Shown piece by piece: positions 52,669 to 60,990 of a DNA stretch of 64,000 nucleotides. Source of the DNA: Kitasatospora aureofaciens (GTDB lineage Bacteria; Actinomycetota; Actinomycetes; Streptomycetales; Streptomycetaceae); assembly GCA_000720845.1 (NCBI GenBank), contig JODU01000027.1:10522-74521 (forward strand), read 5' to 3'. The translations under genes were made by a program, and so were the position numbers. How positions within the stretch are numbered: the stretch's first letter is position 1; each line of letters begins with the position of its first letter. The notes below the pieces were generated by a model. The model ran no database searches. It saw only the letters and a list, made by a program, of their open reading frames with translations, and was not told the origin of the DNA.

Positions 52669-53268
52669 TCATGAGGGCGTTCCCAGGTCCATCAGGTGTT
52701 CCTGGCCGGGAGTGAGTGCCCCTGCGCGCAGCACGCGTGTGCGCAGGACGGGCACGTCGACGCTGACGCCGGCGGGCGCCTCGGGCCTGCCGGGCGGGTG
52801 GACGAGACGGTAGGTCCGCGTGTGGATCATCCAGGCCTCGTACCGGTCGGCGGGACTGCCGCTGCGCGCGGTGTGGCCTGCGTCGGGGGAGCGGGAGGGG
52901 CACGGGCAGGACGGGTCGGTGCACGGGCGTCCGGCCGGGTGGCCGGCCAGGACCGGGCGGCGGCGGTAGTGCGTCGCCGTGCCGTTGCGCATGGGGCAGT
53001 GCGCGGCGGTGTACGGCAGGCACTCGGGGTGCAGCGCCGGTTCGGGGGAACAGCCCTGGACGACGTCGGCCGGCCGGACGATCAGGTAGCACCGCTCGTC
53101 CAGGGGCTGGCCGCATATCTGGCACAGACGCCGCAGGAAGGCTGCGAGGGCTCGTTCGGCATCCAGGCTGCCGAAGGCGGCATGGCCGCCGTGGACCAGG
53201 GACACCCACGGCACGACCAGCCCGCCCGCCAGCGGCCGGCGCGCACAGCGTTGGGGTATCGAGTGCAT
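52669..53268 (-). CDS. Hypothetical protein with CxxC zinc motif
   Basis: A 199-residue protein. LCQICGQPLDERCYLIVRPA looks like a zinc-binding treble-clef start, followed by LHPECLPYTAAHCPMRNG with further Cys and His. The C-terminus is MIHTRTYRLVHPPGRPEAPA. Such proteins recur on Streptomyces plasmids without known role. Start position is uncertain. Confidence 0.6.
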   Translation of the reverse strand: MHSIPQRCARRPLAGGLVVPWVSLVHGGHAAFGSLDAERALAAFLRRLCQICGQPLDERCYLIVRPADVVQGCSPEPALHPECLPYTAAHCPMRNGTATHYRRRPVLAGHPAGRPCTDPSCPCPSRSPDAGHTARSGSPADRYEAWMIHTRTYRLVHPPGRPEAPAGVSVDVPVLRTRVLRAGALTPGQEHLMDLGTPS

Positions 53269-53334
53269 CTGTCATCTCTCTCGGATCGCGGGGCGGGGCA
53301 ACTGGGCGTCAGTTGCCGGAGGGTGACGGCCCGT

Positions 53335-53378
53335 CCCGCCCGCCCTGCCCGCCGGACAGGGCGGACAGGGCGGGCGGG
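53335..53378. terminator. Strong hairpin downstream of the 53398 gene
   Basis: Perfect 13-bp arms CCCGCCCGCCCTG (53335-53347) and CAGGGCGGGCGGG (53366-53378), 20 bp past the stop of the minus-strand gene. Confidence 0.65.
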
Positions 53379-53397
53379 GTGGAACGGCCGGGGGCGG

Positions 53398-53991
53398 TCA
53401 GTCGTGTGGTTGCGGGGCCGGCGCGGTGGGTTCGGCTGCCGGGTGGGGCCATTGCCAGTGGCAGTGGTGGAGGTCTGTCCAGCGGCCGGCGCCGTCCGGG
53501 TTCCACTTCACGCGCACGGGCCCCCAGCCGCCGGTCGGGTCGGTGCGGCGGATCGCCGCCGGGCTGCCGAGGAGGTGGGTACGCCGCAGGTTGCTGCCGT
53601 CCAGTTGCGGGGCCTGGCCGAGCTGGTCCAGGGCCTGTAGCACGTCGGCGAGCAGTGCCCAGAGCTGGTCGGGGTCCTGGGGCAGCTTGCGGATGCGCTG
53701 GTCGGAGGTAACGATCCGCCGGGCGGCCTCGTCGCCGCGGCGGAACCAGGCGCCGCCGCCTGGCACCGCCCGCACGGCGGTGCTCAGCTCCTTCACGTCC
53801 GGGCTGGCCGGTTCTCCGGGACGGGTGAGGATACGGAACGTCTCACCCATCCCCAGGTAGTACGCGGCTTCGTGCGCCGGCTTCAGCGGGCCGTTGTCCT
53901 GGTCTTCGGGTGACGGCTCGGGCAGGGGCGCACCGCTCATGTCGCTGGCGTACGTTCGGGCGGCTGCAACGACGCCTGGGGAGATCACCAT
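53398..53991 (-). CDS. Hypothetical protein
   Basis: A 197-residue protein from ATG 53991 with GAGG upstream. It has HEAAYYLGMGETFRILTRPG, SDQRIRKLPQDPDQLWALLA and a C-terminal PVRVKWNPDGAGRWTDLHHC. No motif is recognised. It lies between two strong hairpins, so it is probably transcribed as a single gene. Confidence 0.6.
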   Translation of the reverse strand: MVISPGVVAAARTYASDMSGAPLPEPSPEDQDNGPLKPAHEAAYYLGMGETFRILTRPGEPASPDVKELSTAVRAVPGGGAWFRRGDEAARRIVTSDQRIRKLPQDPDQLWALLADVLQALDQLGQAPQLDGSNLRRTHLLGSPAAIRRTDPTGGWGPVRVKWNPDGAGRWTDLHHCHWQWPHPAAEPTAPAPQPHD

Positions 53992-54084
53992 GGGTGCCTC
54001 TGCTTTCTCAAGGGCTGACGGGGGAGTGGCCGTGCTCTGACGGCTGGCATCGCCGGGCTCGAACCGGCGGCATGCCGGCGCGGT

Positions 54085-54119
54085 CCCCTGGGGGCAGCAC
54101 AGCCTGCTGCCCCCAGGGG
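54085..54119. terminator. 15-bp-stem hairpin
   Basis: Perfect arms CCCCTGGGGGCAGCA (54085-54099) and TGCTGCCCCCAGGGG (54105-54119) with a 5-base loop, ten bases past the stop of the 54129 gene. Confidence 0.75.
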
Positions 54120-54128
54120 CCGGTGTTC

Positions 54129-54503
54129 TCAGGAGTCGGCCGGGTCGGTGAGCTCGATGCAGGCGGCCGGGACCTTGGCGAGCCGGTAGCGCTTCTCGCC
54201 GTCGGCGACGCGGAAGCGGGTGTTGCTCGGGTCGCGGCGCAGCCGCTCGGTGGAGGCTTCGTCCAGCAGGAAGTCGAAGCGGCTGCGCGTGCGGTTGGGC
54301 TGCTGGACAGTGCCGGTCAGCAGGCGCAGGCACGCCGGGGTGATCGTCGTGCCGATCCGGGCGGTGCGGCCGGGAGTGATGACCGGGCGCTTGGCGGCGT
54401 CCAACTGGATCAGGCGGTTGGTGGCGGCCTCCTGGAGGGCGGCCACGGAGACGACGTCGGGCAGCTCGCTGATGAAGGCGCGGACCTCGGCAAGGGTGGG
54501 CAT
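54129..54503 (-). CDS. Hypothetical protein
   Basis: A 124-residue protein from ATG 54503 with GAGAGGA upstream. It has a helical start (TLAEVRAFISELPDVVSVAA), then QPNRTRSRFDFLLDEASTER and a short beta region. Monocistronic-looking, with hairpins on both sides. Unknown family. Confidence 0.6.
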   Translation of the reverse strand: MPTLAEVRAFISELPDVVSVAALQEAATNRLIQLDAAKRPVITPGRTARIGTTITPACLRLLTGTVQQPNRTRSRFDFLLDEASTERLRRDPSNTRFRVADGEKRYRLAKVPAACIELTDPADS

Positions 54504-54586
54504 GGGTGTGTCCTCTCTCGGGTCTGTGGTGCGGGGGACCGGACTTGAGACGCCCGGCGGGAACCGGCGCCACGGGTGGGCCGGGG

Positions 54587-54616
54587 CGGCGGGCACCGGC
54601 TGTGCGGTGCCCGCCG
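54587..54616. terminator. 12-bp-stem hairpin
   Basis: Perfect arms CGGCGGGCACCG (54587-54598) and CGGTGCCCGCCG (54605-54616), 13 bases past the stop of the 54629 gene. Confidence 0.7.
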
Positions 54617-54628
54617 GGTGCACGGCGG

Positions 54629-54952
54629 TCAGCCGAGCGGGTAGAGCACCAGGGCGGCGCGGGCGTCGGCCGGAACCTTCGGGAACAGCGCGCGCAGCTC
54701 GGTGTCTGCCGCGAGTTCGCTCTCCAGCGGGTACACCTCACCGGTCAGCTCGTAGACGGGGGAGTACCGGCCGATCGCGTACGTGCTGAACGGCGAGTAG
54801 AGGTTGCCCTCGGTGTCGCGGGAGAGCACGACCAGGGTGTCGCCCGGGAGACGGGCCCAGTCGTTGCCGACCAGTCGCCGCAGCACATCCAGGGTGAGCG
54901 GCTGGTCGCCATCGACCGGCTGGGCGGGATCGGCGGTGCCGGACTTGTGCAT
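54629..54952 (-). CDS. Hypothetical protein
   Basis: A 107-residue acidic protein from ATG 54952: VLRRLVGNDWARLPGDTLVV, then TYAIGRYSPVYELTGEVYPL. It follows the ParB-like gene by 85 bp and ends at a hairpin. Start could be a codon or two further upstream. Unknown family. Confidence 0.55.
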   Translation of the reverse strand: MHKSGTADPAQPVDGDQPLTLDVLRRLVGNDWARLPGDTLVVLSRDTEGNLYSPFSTYAIGRYSPVYELTGEVYPLESELAADTELRALFPKVPADARAALVLYPLG

Positions 54953-55037
54953 GACGGACTCCAAGCGGGTCTCGCTCGTGCGTGGGTGGGGGGCCGGGCA
55001 CGTGGTGCCCGGCCGTGGGGTGATGTCCAGGGGCGGT

Positions 55038-56585
55038 TCAGGCGGCGGAGTCGTCGCCCGGGGCCTGGCCCCGGTGCGCGGCGACGGCCTGTTCCTCGAC
55101 CTCGGACAGCCGGTAGCTGCCCTTGTCGTCCTGGCCGAGCTTTTCCAGTAGCAGCAGGTAGGCGGCCTGTTCGGGGGTGGGGTTCTCCCACAGGAAGCTG
55201 ACCTGCATGCGGGCGGCGTTCCAGCCCTTCGGGTCACGCATGTCGCGCTCGAAGGCGGCGGCGACGTGCGCGAACAGCACCTGGGCCATGCGGGCCTTGG
55301 ACAGGGTCGCCAGCTCCGACAGCCGCACCCGCTCGAAGGGGCTGTCGGGCAGCTTCACGCCCAGGAGCTGGGCGACGTCCTCGGCCTCCTGCCGCTGCGC
55401 CCACTTGCCGTAGAAGGCGGGGAGGTCCAGCAGCACGGTCAGGGCGAACCGCCATGCCTCCTCGGGCAGGGCCTTGCTGCCGCGCACCAGCCGGGCAACG
55501 AACTCCTTACGGGGCCCGGCGGCAGCCTTCCAGGCCCGGTTGCAGGCGGTGATGCGTGCCCGCTCGGCGGCCTTCTCCTCGTCCTCGGCCGTCTTGACCG
55601 GCTTCGGCTTCGGGCGCACCTTGTGACCGTGCTCGGCCGGGTCTGCGCAGTACCAGACGGGCTGGTGCTCGTCGTCGAGCCGGGCGCTGTGGCCGGGGCA
55701 GCCCTGGTGCCCTTTCTCGTCCAGCGGGTTGCCCAGCGGCGTGGTCAGCTCCGACAGCGGCCGGGCGGTGTCCTTCTCCCCGTACGGGCGGTGCGCGGGC
55801 AGCAAGGGCACGCCCGCCTTCTCCAGAGCCGCGACGGCCTTCCTGCGGGCGTTCAGGTCGTGCTGTTCGGCCTTGAGCAGCGCGAGTTCCTGGTCCCAGT
55901 GGCCGCGCCCGCCGCCCTCCTCCGCCTCGTCCCGGGCCAGCGCCCGCAGGAGACGGTCCTGCGCGCGGGGCACGTCCTCGACCTCGGCGAGCTGCGAGAG
56001 CTGTTCGAGGTCCATGCCCCCGGCGGAGGCCCGGCGGAGCGTGGCGTCATCGAGCTGCTGCGCACGGCCCAGCCGCTTGCCGGTACCGCGCTTGAGGCCC
56101 AGGGCCCGCGCGGCCTGCTTCTGCTCTACCTCGTCCATCCCGATCAGCGACAGTTCGGCGGCCTTGAGGGTGTCTTTGGGGGACATGCCCTGCCGCTGGT
56201 GGTTCTCGATCAGGGACAGGAACCGCGTCCAGGCGTCCCGGCCGACCAGATCCGCGCGCACGTACGCCTTGATCTGCCTCCTGGGGTGGCCCTCCGCCTC
56301 GGCGGCGGCGTTGGCGATCTGCGCGGCCTGGGTGCGCCGCCAGCCCTTGAACGCGCCGTAGGTGCCGTCCGGGCGGGGGCGGACGCTGACCGGGTCCTGG
56401 ACGCCCACGGCCTTTACGGAGTTGATCAGGTCGGTGTCGGGCTCGGTGTCCGTCTCGCGGGCGTTGCACTCGTCGCGAGTGATCGCGTCCGGGTCGAGCA
56501 AGACGGCGGTGAGGCTCGTCTCGTCGGCGTCGACCGGGGCGGTCTCGGCCGTCTCGGCGGTGGGGGACTCGGTGACTGTGGCCAT
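55038..56585 (-). CDS. ParB/Spo0J-like partition protein
   Basis: A 515-residue protein from ATG 56585 with AAGGAGG upstream. The ParB N-domain includes DLINSVKAVGVQDPVSVRPR and GTYGAFKGWRRTQAAQIANA, then FLSLIENHQRQGMSPKDTLK. A helix-turn-helix follows (KQAARALGLKRGTGKRLGRA). The long C-terminal half with CPGHSARLDDEHQPVWYC may bind metal and is not typical of partition ParB, so another DNA-binding function is possible. No ParA is adjacent. Its promoter belongs to the shared TATTAT family. Confidence 0.78.
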   Translation of the reverse strand: MATVTESPTAETAETAPVDADETSLTAVLLDPDAITRDECNARETDTEPDTDLINSVKAVGVQDPVSVRPRPDGTYGAFKGWRRTQAAQIANAAAEAEGHPRRQIKAYVRADLVGRDAWTRFLSLIENHQRQGMSPKDTLKAAELSLIGMDEVEQKQAARALGLKRGTGKRLGRAQQLDDATLRRASAGGMDLEQLSQLAEVEDVPRAQDRLLRALARDEAEEGGGRGHWDQELALLKAEQHDLNARRKAVAALEKAGVPLLPAHRPYGEKDTARPLSELTTPLGNPLDEKGHQGCPGHSARLDDEHQPVWYCADPAEHGHKVRPKPKPVKTAEDEEKAAERARITACNRAWKAAAGPRKEFVARLVRGSKALPEEAWRFALTVLLDLPAFYGKWAQRQEAEDVAQLLGVKLPDSPFERVRLSELATLSKARMAQVLFAHVAAAFERDMRDPKGWNAARMQVSFLWENPTPEQAAYLLLLEKLGQDDKGSYRLSEVEEQAVAAHRGQAPGDDSAA

Positions 56586-56657
56586 GTCTGGCCTCCTTGT
56601 GCTGGGTTGACGGACTTTCAGCGGTGTCGGGAGGGCGCCACCCTCTCGACGTGTTCC

Positions 56658-56685
56658 ATAATACTTCATTTTGATAGTGGGGCAA
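56658..56685 (-). promoter_or_regulatory. TATTAT-family promoter and leader of the ParB-like gene
   Basis: Minus strand: TTGCCC (56685-56680), 16 bp, TATTAT (56663-56658), then GGAAC, hairpin GAGAGGG-TGGCG-CCCTC, CACC and GTCCGTCA (56615-56608, one base off the consensus GTTCGTCA). Confidence 0.7.
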
Positions 56686-56724
56686 CTGAATTGCTCGATA
56701 CTGCCTCGCCCGTGGAAGTGCAGG

Positions 56725-56898
56725 TCAGGACGCCTTGCGGCGCCGCGCCGCATGTACGGAGCAGGCGTATACGGCGCGGCTTCCGCCCCGGAGGCGAGGG
56801 ATGGCGGCCACCTGCTCGGTGCAGGGCAGGCCGCAGTCGACGCATCTGCGGTCGGTATCGGCCGTGAGGGCCGGCGGGGGCATGGCGGGTCGGGGCAT
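56725..56898 (-). CDS. Small Cys-motif protein
   Basis: A 57-residue protein from ATG 56898 with GAGAGAGG upstream. CVDCGLPCTEQVAAIPRL, then YACSVHAARR suggests a small zinc ribbon. An in-frame ATG at 57009 overlaps the -10 box and is not credible as a start for a normally led message. Function unknown. Confidence 0.5.
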   Translation of the reverse strand: MPRPAMPPPALTADTDRRCVDCGLPCTEQVAAIPRLRGGSRAVYACSVHAARRRKAS

Positions 56899-57007
56899 GG
56901 CGGGACCTCTCTCATGGCCGGGAATGGGGGTCTGGGCGGGGGCCAGCCGTCTGTGCGGAGTTGCCGTCGGCGGCTCCGGCGTGGGGACATCAGGCGTAGC
57001 GTGTTTC

Positions 57008-57032
57008 ATAATACCTACTGGCGGTGGGGCAA
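57008..57032 (-). promoter_or_regulatory. TATTAT-family promoter, short spacer variant
   Basis: Minus strand: TTGCCC (57032-57027) and TATTAT (57013-57008), but only 13 bp apart, so weak or dependent on a factor. GAAAC replaces GGAAC, and the downstream GTTCGTCA element is missing. The -35 lies in an arm of the hairpin at 57020-57060. Confidence 0.45.
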
Positions 57033-57060
57033 CGGGCTTTCCTGACGCTGCCCCACCGCC
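57020..57060. terminator. 12-bp inverted repeat overlapping a promoter -35
   Basis: Arms GGCGGTGGGGCA (57020-57031) and TGCCCCACCGCC (57049-57060) with a 17-base loop, after the stop of the 57080 gene. It should end that transcript while supplying TTGCCC for the next promoter. Confidence 0.6.
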
Positions 57061-57079
57061 GACGGCTACGGACCGGCGG

Positions 57080-57571
57080 TCAGGTGCTGATGCGGGTCAC
57101 CGCGCGGGTGGGGAGATGGACGCGCAGGATGTCCCCGTGGTCGGGCGGGTCCAGTACCGCGAGCCGGTTGAGCGCCGCGGCCAGCTCGGGGTCGGCGAAG
57201 ACCTCTTCCGCCAGCGCGGCTTCCCCCACCGGCACGGCGGTCACCGTGGTCCGGGTGGGCCGGAGATCCGGAACGGCCTTGGTGGCCGCGAGGGCGGCGA
57301 CGAAGGGACTCCAGCCCAGGCGCATGCCGTCGGCCGCCCGCCGTTCCGTGGTGGTGAAGTAGGCGGCCACTGCCGGGCGTCCGTCCCCGGGCTGCCCGGC
57401 CGCGAATGCCTTGACCCGGCTCACCAGCACCTGCCGCCACGCCTCCTCGGTGGCCGCCAGTGCCGCGATGACCAGCGCGTCCAGTTCCCTGGGGGCGAGT
57501 TCACGCAGAGCCTCCCGGACTGGATGCTCGGTCGGGGCGGTCAGTAGTTCGGCAAGTTCCAAAGGCCTCAT
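57080..57571 (-). CDS. Hypothetical protein
   Basis: A 163-residue helical protein from ATG 57571: LAELLTAPTEHPVREALREL, then LVIAALAATEEAWRQVLVSR, ending DHGDILRVHLPTRAVTRIST. No conserved motif is recognised. Followed by the terminator-like repeat at 57020-57060. Confidence 0.55.
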   Translation of the reverse strand: MRPLELAELLTAPTEHPVREALRELAPRELDALVIAALAATEEAWRQVLVSRVKAFAAGQPGDGRPAVAAYFTTTERRAADGMRLGWSPFVAALAATKAVPDLRPTRTTVTAVPVGEAALAEEVFADPELAAALNRLAVLDPPDHGDILRVHLPTRAVTRIST

Positions 57572-57612
57572 GGGCGTTGTCCTGTTCGGTCGGAGGGAGG
57601 GGGCCGGTGCTG

Positions 57613-57852
57613 TCAGTCGCGAGACAGCGGCGTGTGTGCGGAGAAGACGTAGTGACCGAGCTCGCGCAGTGCGCCGGCGGTGCGGTCCACGGCCTCGGAG
57701 CTGTGATCGGTCGGGCGGGTGTAGGCCTCGATGTCGCTGTTCCAGGTGAACCCCTGGGCGGTGAGGGTCTCTTCGGTGCCGGGGGTGAGGTCTTCGGGGG
57801 AGCGGGGGGCGGCCACCAGGCCGTGGATTGGGTCGGGCGTGACCAGGAACAC
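57613..57852 (-). CDS. Small hypothetical protein
   Basis: A 79-residue protein from GTG 57852 with AAAGGAG upstream. It has FLVTPDPIHGLVAAPRSPED and TWNSDIEAYTRPTDHSSEAV, and looks like a compact alpha/beta domain. Unknown. Confidence 0.55.
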   Translation of the reverse strand: MFLVTPDPIHGLVAAPRSPEDLTPGTEETLTAQGFTWNSDIEAYTRPTDHSSEAVDRTAGALRELGHYVFSAHTPLSRD

Positions 57853-57920
57853 CGGAAGCTCCTTTCAGTGCGGGCCACCCCGGTGGCGGGCGGCCCGCAG
57901 GCTGGTGGGGATGGAATGGG

Positions 57921-58274
57921 TCAGTGGGCGACGGTGACGGTGTAGTCGGCCTCCAGGACGGCGAGGGCGGCACGGATGGCGGCGCGGGTCTCCGGGCTCG
58001 GGGCCGAGTACGGGAAGTCGTCCAGGGCGCGCACGGCGTCGTCCAGGTCGTCGTCGGGCAGCGGCAGCACGTGCCCGCTGCGGTAGATGGCGACGGCGGT
58101 CGCGGTGGCGACGCGACTGCGGTTGTAGGCGATGGCCTCCGCGGCGGTGGCGTCGGTGCCGAACGCTTCGCGGGCGGTGGGCGGCAGTGCCGCGATTCCG
58201 GCGGTGAAGCGGCGGGAGGGGATACGTAGGCGGGCCCGGTCGCAGGGCACGGCGCAGCGCTCGCAGCATGGCAA
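57921..58274 (-). CDS. Small hypothetical protein, start disturbed
   Basis: The coding frame (CERCAVPCDRARLRIPSRRF, then AAEAIAYNRSRVATATAVAI) begins at a TTG that overlaps its own GAGGAG. A well-placed ATG at 58269 is out of frame by one base; removing the C at 58266 would give M-CERCAVPC. This suggests another single-C indel. About 115 residues with an N-terminal CxxC. Unknown function. Confidence 0.5.
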   Translation of the reverse strand: MPCCERCAVPCDRARLRIPSRRFTAGIAALPPTAREAFGTDATAAEAIAYNRSRVATATAVAIYRSGHVLPLPDDDLDDAVRALDDFPYSAPSPETRAAIRAALAVLEADYTVTVAH

Positions 58275-58278
58275 CTCC

Positions 58279-58464
58279 TCAGAATTCGGGTCGGGCAGGC
58301 GACGTGAACGACTGGGTGGTGTGGCGCTCGGCGTCGGCGCGGGCGTCTTCGGCGGTGTATCCGGTGTCGCACCACGCCCGGCAGAGCTGGCCGGGCGGCG
58401 CGCCGCAGGTCTCGCAGCGCTCGTCGAAGTCCTCGGGACGGAACGGCGGCGGTGGGCTGCTCAT
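58279..58464 (-). CDS. Small zinc-finger-like protein
   Basis: A 61-residue protein with FDERCETCGAPPGQLCRAWC and then DARADAERHTT, a CxxC...C...C plus His arrangement common in Streptomyces small zinc proteins. ATG 58464 overlaps the upstream gene's stop by 4 bp. Role unknown. Confidence 0.6.
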   Translation of the reverse strand: MSSPPPPFRPEDFDERCETCGAPPGQLCRAWCDTGYTAEDARADAERHTTQSFTSPARPEF

Positions 58465-58751
58465 GCGGCGTCCCTGATGTGCTCCGCTACCTGGCGGGCG
58501 GACAGGACGGGGGTGGTGGTCATCAGATCGGGGCAGCTGGCCTGCCAGATCTGCCCCGGGGCGGAGGGGGAGATCTGGTAGCTGGTCGCGGGGCTGATCC
58601 GCCATGTGCGGCCGTGGGAGTCGGTGACGGTGTAGGTCAGGAACTGGGGGGCGCCTTGCTGGCCGTTGTCGCTCCAGGTGAGGCCGGCGGCGGTGAGGGC
58701 ACGGCCGAGCTGGGCGCAGCGTTCCGGTGTGGCGTGGCTGAACGTGGCCAC
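58461..58751 (-). CDS. Hypothetical protein
   Basis: A 96-residue protein from GTG 58751 (GGAGGAG upstream): ATFSHATPERCAQLGRALTA, then FLTYTVTDSHGRTWRISPAT and a helical end. Coupled by overlap to the zinc-finger-like gene. Unknown family. Confidence 0.55.
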   Translation of the reverse strand: MATFSHATPERCAQLGRALTAAGLTWSDNGQQGAPQFLTYTVTDSHGRTWRISPATSYQISPSAPGQIWQASCPDLMTTTPVLSARQVAEHIRDAA

Positions 58752-58831
58752 GAGGTATCTCCTCCTGCTCAAGGGCATGCGAGGGCGGGCGCCGGGGCGG
58801 CTCGTCGCCCCGGCGCTGAGGTCACGGAGGC

Positions 58832-59662
58832 CTAGCGGCGGGTGAGATCGTTACGGACAAGCTCGCTGTCAGTGAGGCCGCGACGGCGCTGGCGAATCTG
58901 CTGGTTCCGCAGGCCAGCGGCCTCGGTCTCGGCGCGGCGGGCCTGGTCGTGTTCGCGACTGGCGGCGGTGAGGCAGTAGGGGGCCAGCCACTGTATGACG
59001 GAGACGTGGCGGGACAGTGAGCCGGGGTAGTCGGCCAGCATCACCAGCAGCACCGGGTGCCGGGAGGCGGTGAACCAGCGCGCAACGGTCCACCAGGCGG
59101 CCACGGCTGCGCGTCGGGCAGGTTGGGCGGCCCGGGCTTCCGCTTCGAGGCGCGCGGCTTCGGCCTGGTGGTGGGTGACCGACCAGTCCAGGAAGCGCAG
59201 CAGGGCGGGGGTGTCGCGCTGGCGGGAGGCGGTGAGGATGGCGGGCAGGTCCTCGCGCTGCATGACGTGCTCGGCGCAGGCACGCAGGACGGCGGTGAGC
59301 GTCGCGGCCGTCTTCGGGGACGGCTCGTGCCCGGCGGCGGTCTCCATCGGGTAGACCGACACTTCGGGGCGGCCGACGACGTCGGTGTACAGCCTGAGGC
59401 TTCCCCGGTAGCCGCTGCTGCCGCGGGCGAGGCGGGGCAGCGCGTCGTCGGGGGCGGTGGTCTGGTAGGCGTTGACGGGGCCGAGACAGGCGCGGACGGC
59501 GGTGAACCGGTCCCAGTGCTGGGGGTGGTGCGTGCCAGTGACGTGCACGCTGCCGCGCATCGCGCCGCCCAGCTCGAACACGACGGCGTCACCCCGGCGG
59601 AGGCCGGCGGTCGCGTGCACGGTGCCTGCGGGGGTCGCGACGGTCAGGCTGTCACGGTTCAT
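58832..59662 (-). CDS. Hypothetical protein
   Basis: A 276-residue protein from ATG 59662. The first 110 residues are beta-rich (SLTVATPAGTVHATAGLRRG, then SLRLYTDVVGRPEVSVYPME). The rest is helical and Arg/Ala-rich, ending RQRRRGLTDSELVRNDLTRR. No membrane segment or catalytic motif is recognised. Confidence 0.55.
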   Translation of the reverse strand: MNRDSLTVATPAGTVHATAGLRRGDAVVFELGGAMRGSVHVTGTHHPQHWDRFTAVRACLGPVNAYQTTAPDDALPRLARGSSGYRGSLRLYTDVVGRPEVSVYPMETAAGHEPSPKTAATLTAVLRACAEHVMQREDLPAILTASRQRDTPALLRFLDWSVTHHQAEAARLEAEARAAQPARRAAVAAWWTVARWFTASRHPVLLVMLADYPGSLSRHVSVIQWLAPYCLTAASREHDQARRAETEAAGLRNQQIRQRRRGLTDSELVRNDLTRR

Positions 59663-59797
59663 TGACGGTGTCTCCTGGGCGTTCGCAGCGGTGGCTTTCG
59701 GGAGAGGGCCCCGGCAGGTGCCGGGGGCCGGTGGGGGAAGGCTCGGGGCCGGTGCCGTCACCCGAGGCGACGGCACCGGCGTGCTTTCGGGTCTCGC

Positions 59798-60211
59798 CTA
59801 GCTCTCTGCCAGGAAGCGCGAAAGCTCCTGATCGAGGTTGAGGTGCCCGCCTTCCGTGCCGGGCGGCACGGCGGCGTCCGTGCGCCGCAGGAAGGACTCC
59901 AGGACCTTCGCCGGGGCGTGGAGCAGGGCCTCACCCTCCTCGGACGCCAGGGCGATGCACACGACGTCCATGCCGTGACTGCGAGACGGCCAGACCTGGA
60001 CGTCACCGATCCCGGTGGGGCGGTGGAGACCCTCGGCGAGAGACTCGCGCGCGAACACCCAGGCCACGCTGTCGTCGTCTCCGGTATGGAAGGCAGCCTG
60101 CACGGCGTACGGGTCGGCCGTGTCGTAGCGCAGGCTCGCCGGGATAGGCAGGGAAGACTCACTCGACACAACGAGGCGCACGTGCAGCTCGCAGGTGACC
60201 GTGCTGTTCAT
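59798..60211 (-). CDS. SsgA-like sporulation/cell-division protein (SALP)
   Basis: A 137-residue protein from ATG 60211. VTCELHVRLVVSSESSLPIP, then LRYDTADPYAVQAAFHTGDD and WVFARESLAEGLHRPTGIGD are the SsgA-family signature; size is also typical. SALPs guide septum and wall assembly in sporulating actinomycetes, and plasmid copies may affect spore-stage plasmid transfer or retention. Supports a Streptomyces host. Confidence 0.88.
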   Translation of the reverse strand: MNSTVTCELHVRLVVSSESSLPIPASLRYDTADPYAVQAAFHTGDDDSVAWVFARESLAEGLHRPTGIGDVQVWPSRSHGMDVVCIALASEEGEALLHAPAKVLESFLRRTDAAVPPGTEGGHLNLDQELSRFLAES

Positions 60212-60265
60212 GAGCACCAGGGCCTTTCGCTCAGTGTGCGTTGCAGGTGAGAGACGGGCGCGGCC

Positions 60266-60733
60266 TCAGTGGCCGTGGGGCTGGTCCAGGACCGGGGCGC
60301 TGTAGACCTCCCGGCGCACGTTCGGAAGACCAGGGCAGGGACGGACGGCCAACTCAAGCTCGGCCGTGTCCATGGGGCGCAGCCATCCGTCCCGTACCGT
60401 CCACGCGCAGGCCCGGGGGGTGGGCTCGGCGGCCGTGCTGGCGACCAGGACGGCGCGGCGGACGGTGCTGCCCTCCAGCGCGAAAGTGATCAGCGTGCAC
60501 AGCGTGCCGAACTCTGTCTCGTCCAGTACGGCCAGCCGTTCGGGACCGATGCCGACGGACACGTCGGCGTGGCCACTGACCAAACCGTCGTTGATCTGCT
60601 CAACGGCGAGATTCAGGGTGTGCTCACCGGTGCCGAGAGCTTCGAACACGGCGGCGAGTGCGGAGACGGTGCGGCGCGCGGCGGCCGCAATGGCGGCGTC
60701 ATCGGGACGGACGAGATCCGGGCGTGCGGGCAT
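60266..60733 (-). CDS. Hypothetical protein
   Basis: A 155-residue protein from ATG 60733 with GAGGAGA upstream. Helical N-terminus (AAARRTVSALAAVFEALGTG), then DVSVGIGPERLAVLDETEFG and RDGWLRPMDTAELELAVRPC. No motif recognised. It lies just inside the palindrome cluster at 60.8 kb. Confidence 0.55.
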   Translation of the reverse strand: MPARPDLVRPDDAAIAAAARRTVSALAAVFEALGTGEHTLNLAVEQINDGLVSGHADVSVGIGPERLAVLDETEFGTLCTLITFALEGSTVRRAVLVASTAAEPTPRACAWTVRDGWLRPMDTAELELAVRPCPGLPNVRREVYSAPVLDQPHGH

Positions 60734-60782
60734 AGGTCGTCTCTCCTCAGCGGAAACGATGGGGGGCGGGGCGTTGCTCTCT

Positions 60783-60990
60783 CCCCGCGCAGCGGGGTCC
60801 TCCGGGCTGCGCCCGGAGCAGTGGGCGGCTCGCTGCGCGAGCCGGTGGGGGGTGCCCCCTGCGCTGCGCTCCGGGGGCGGCTGGGCGGTCTGCTGCGCAG
60901 CCGCCTGGCGGCGGGGCGGGCGCGCTGCGCGCTCCCTCTCGGGTGGGGCGCTGCGCGCTCGGCAGGCGCCGGGGCGGGGCGTTGGTGGGG
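60783..60990. repeat. Internal telomere-like palindrome cluster
   Basis: In the 60734-61047 gap, short perfect stems with 3-base loops follow each other: CCCCGC-GCA-GCGGGG (60783-60797), CTCCGGGC-TGC-GCCCGGAG (60800-60818) and GGCTCGC-TGC-GCGAGCC (60827-60843). Looser ones built on CTGCGC then run to about 60970. The style matches the true telomere 3 kb away. Confidence 0.6.
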
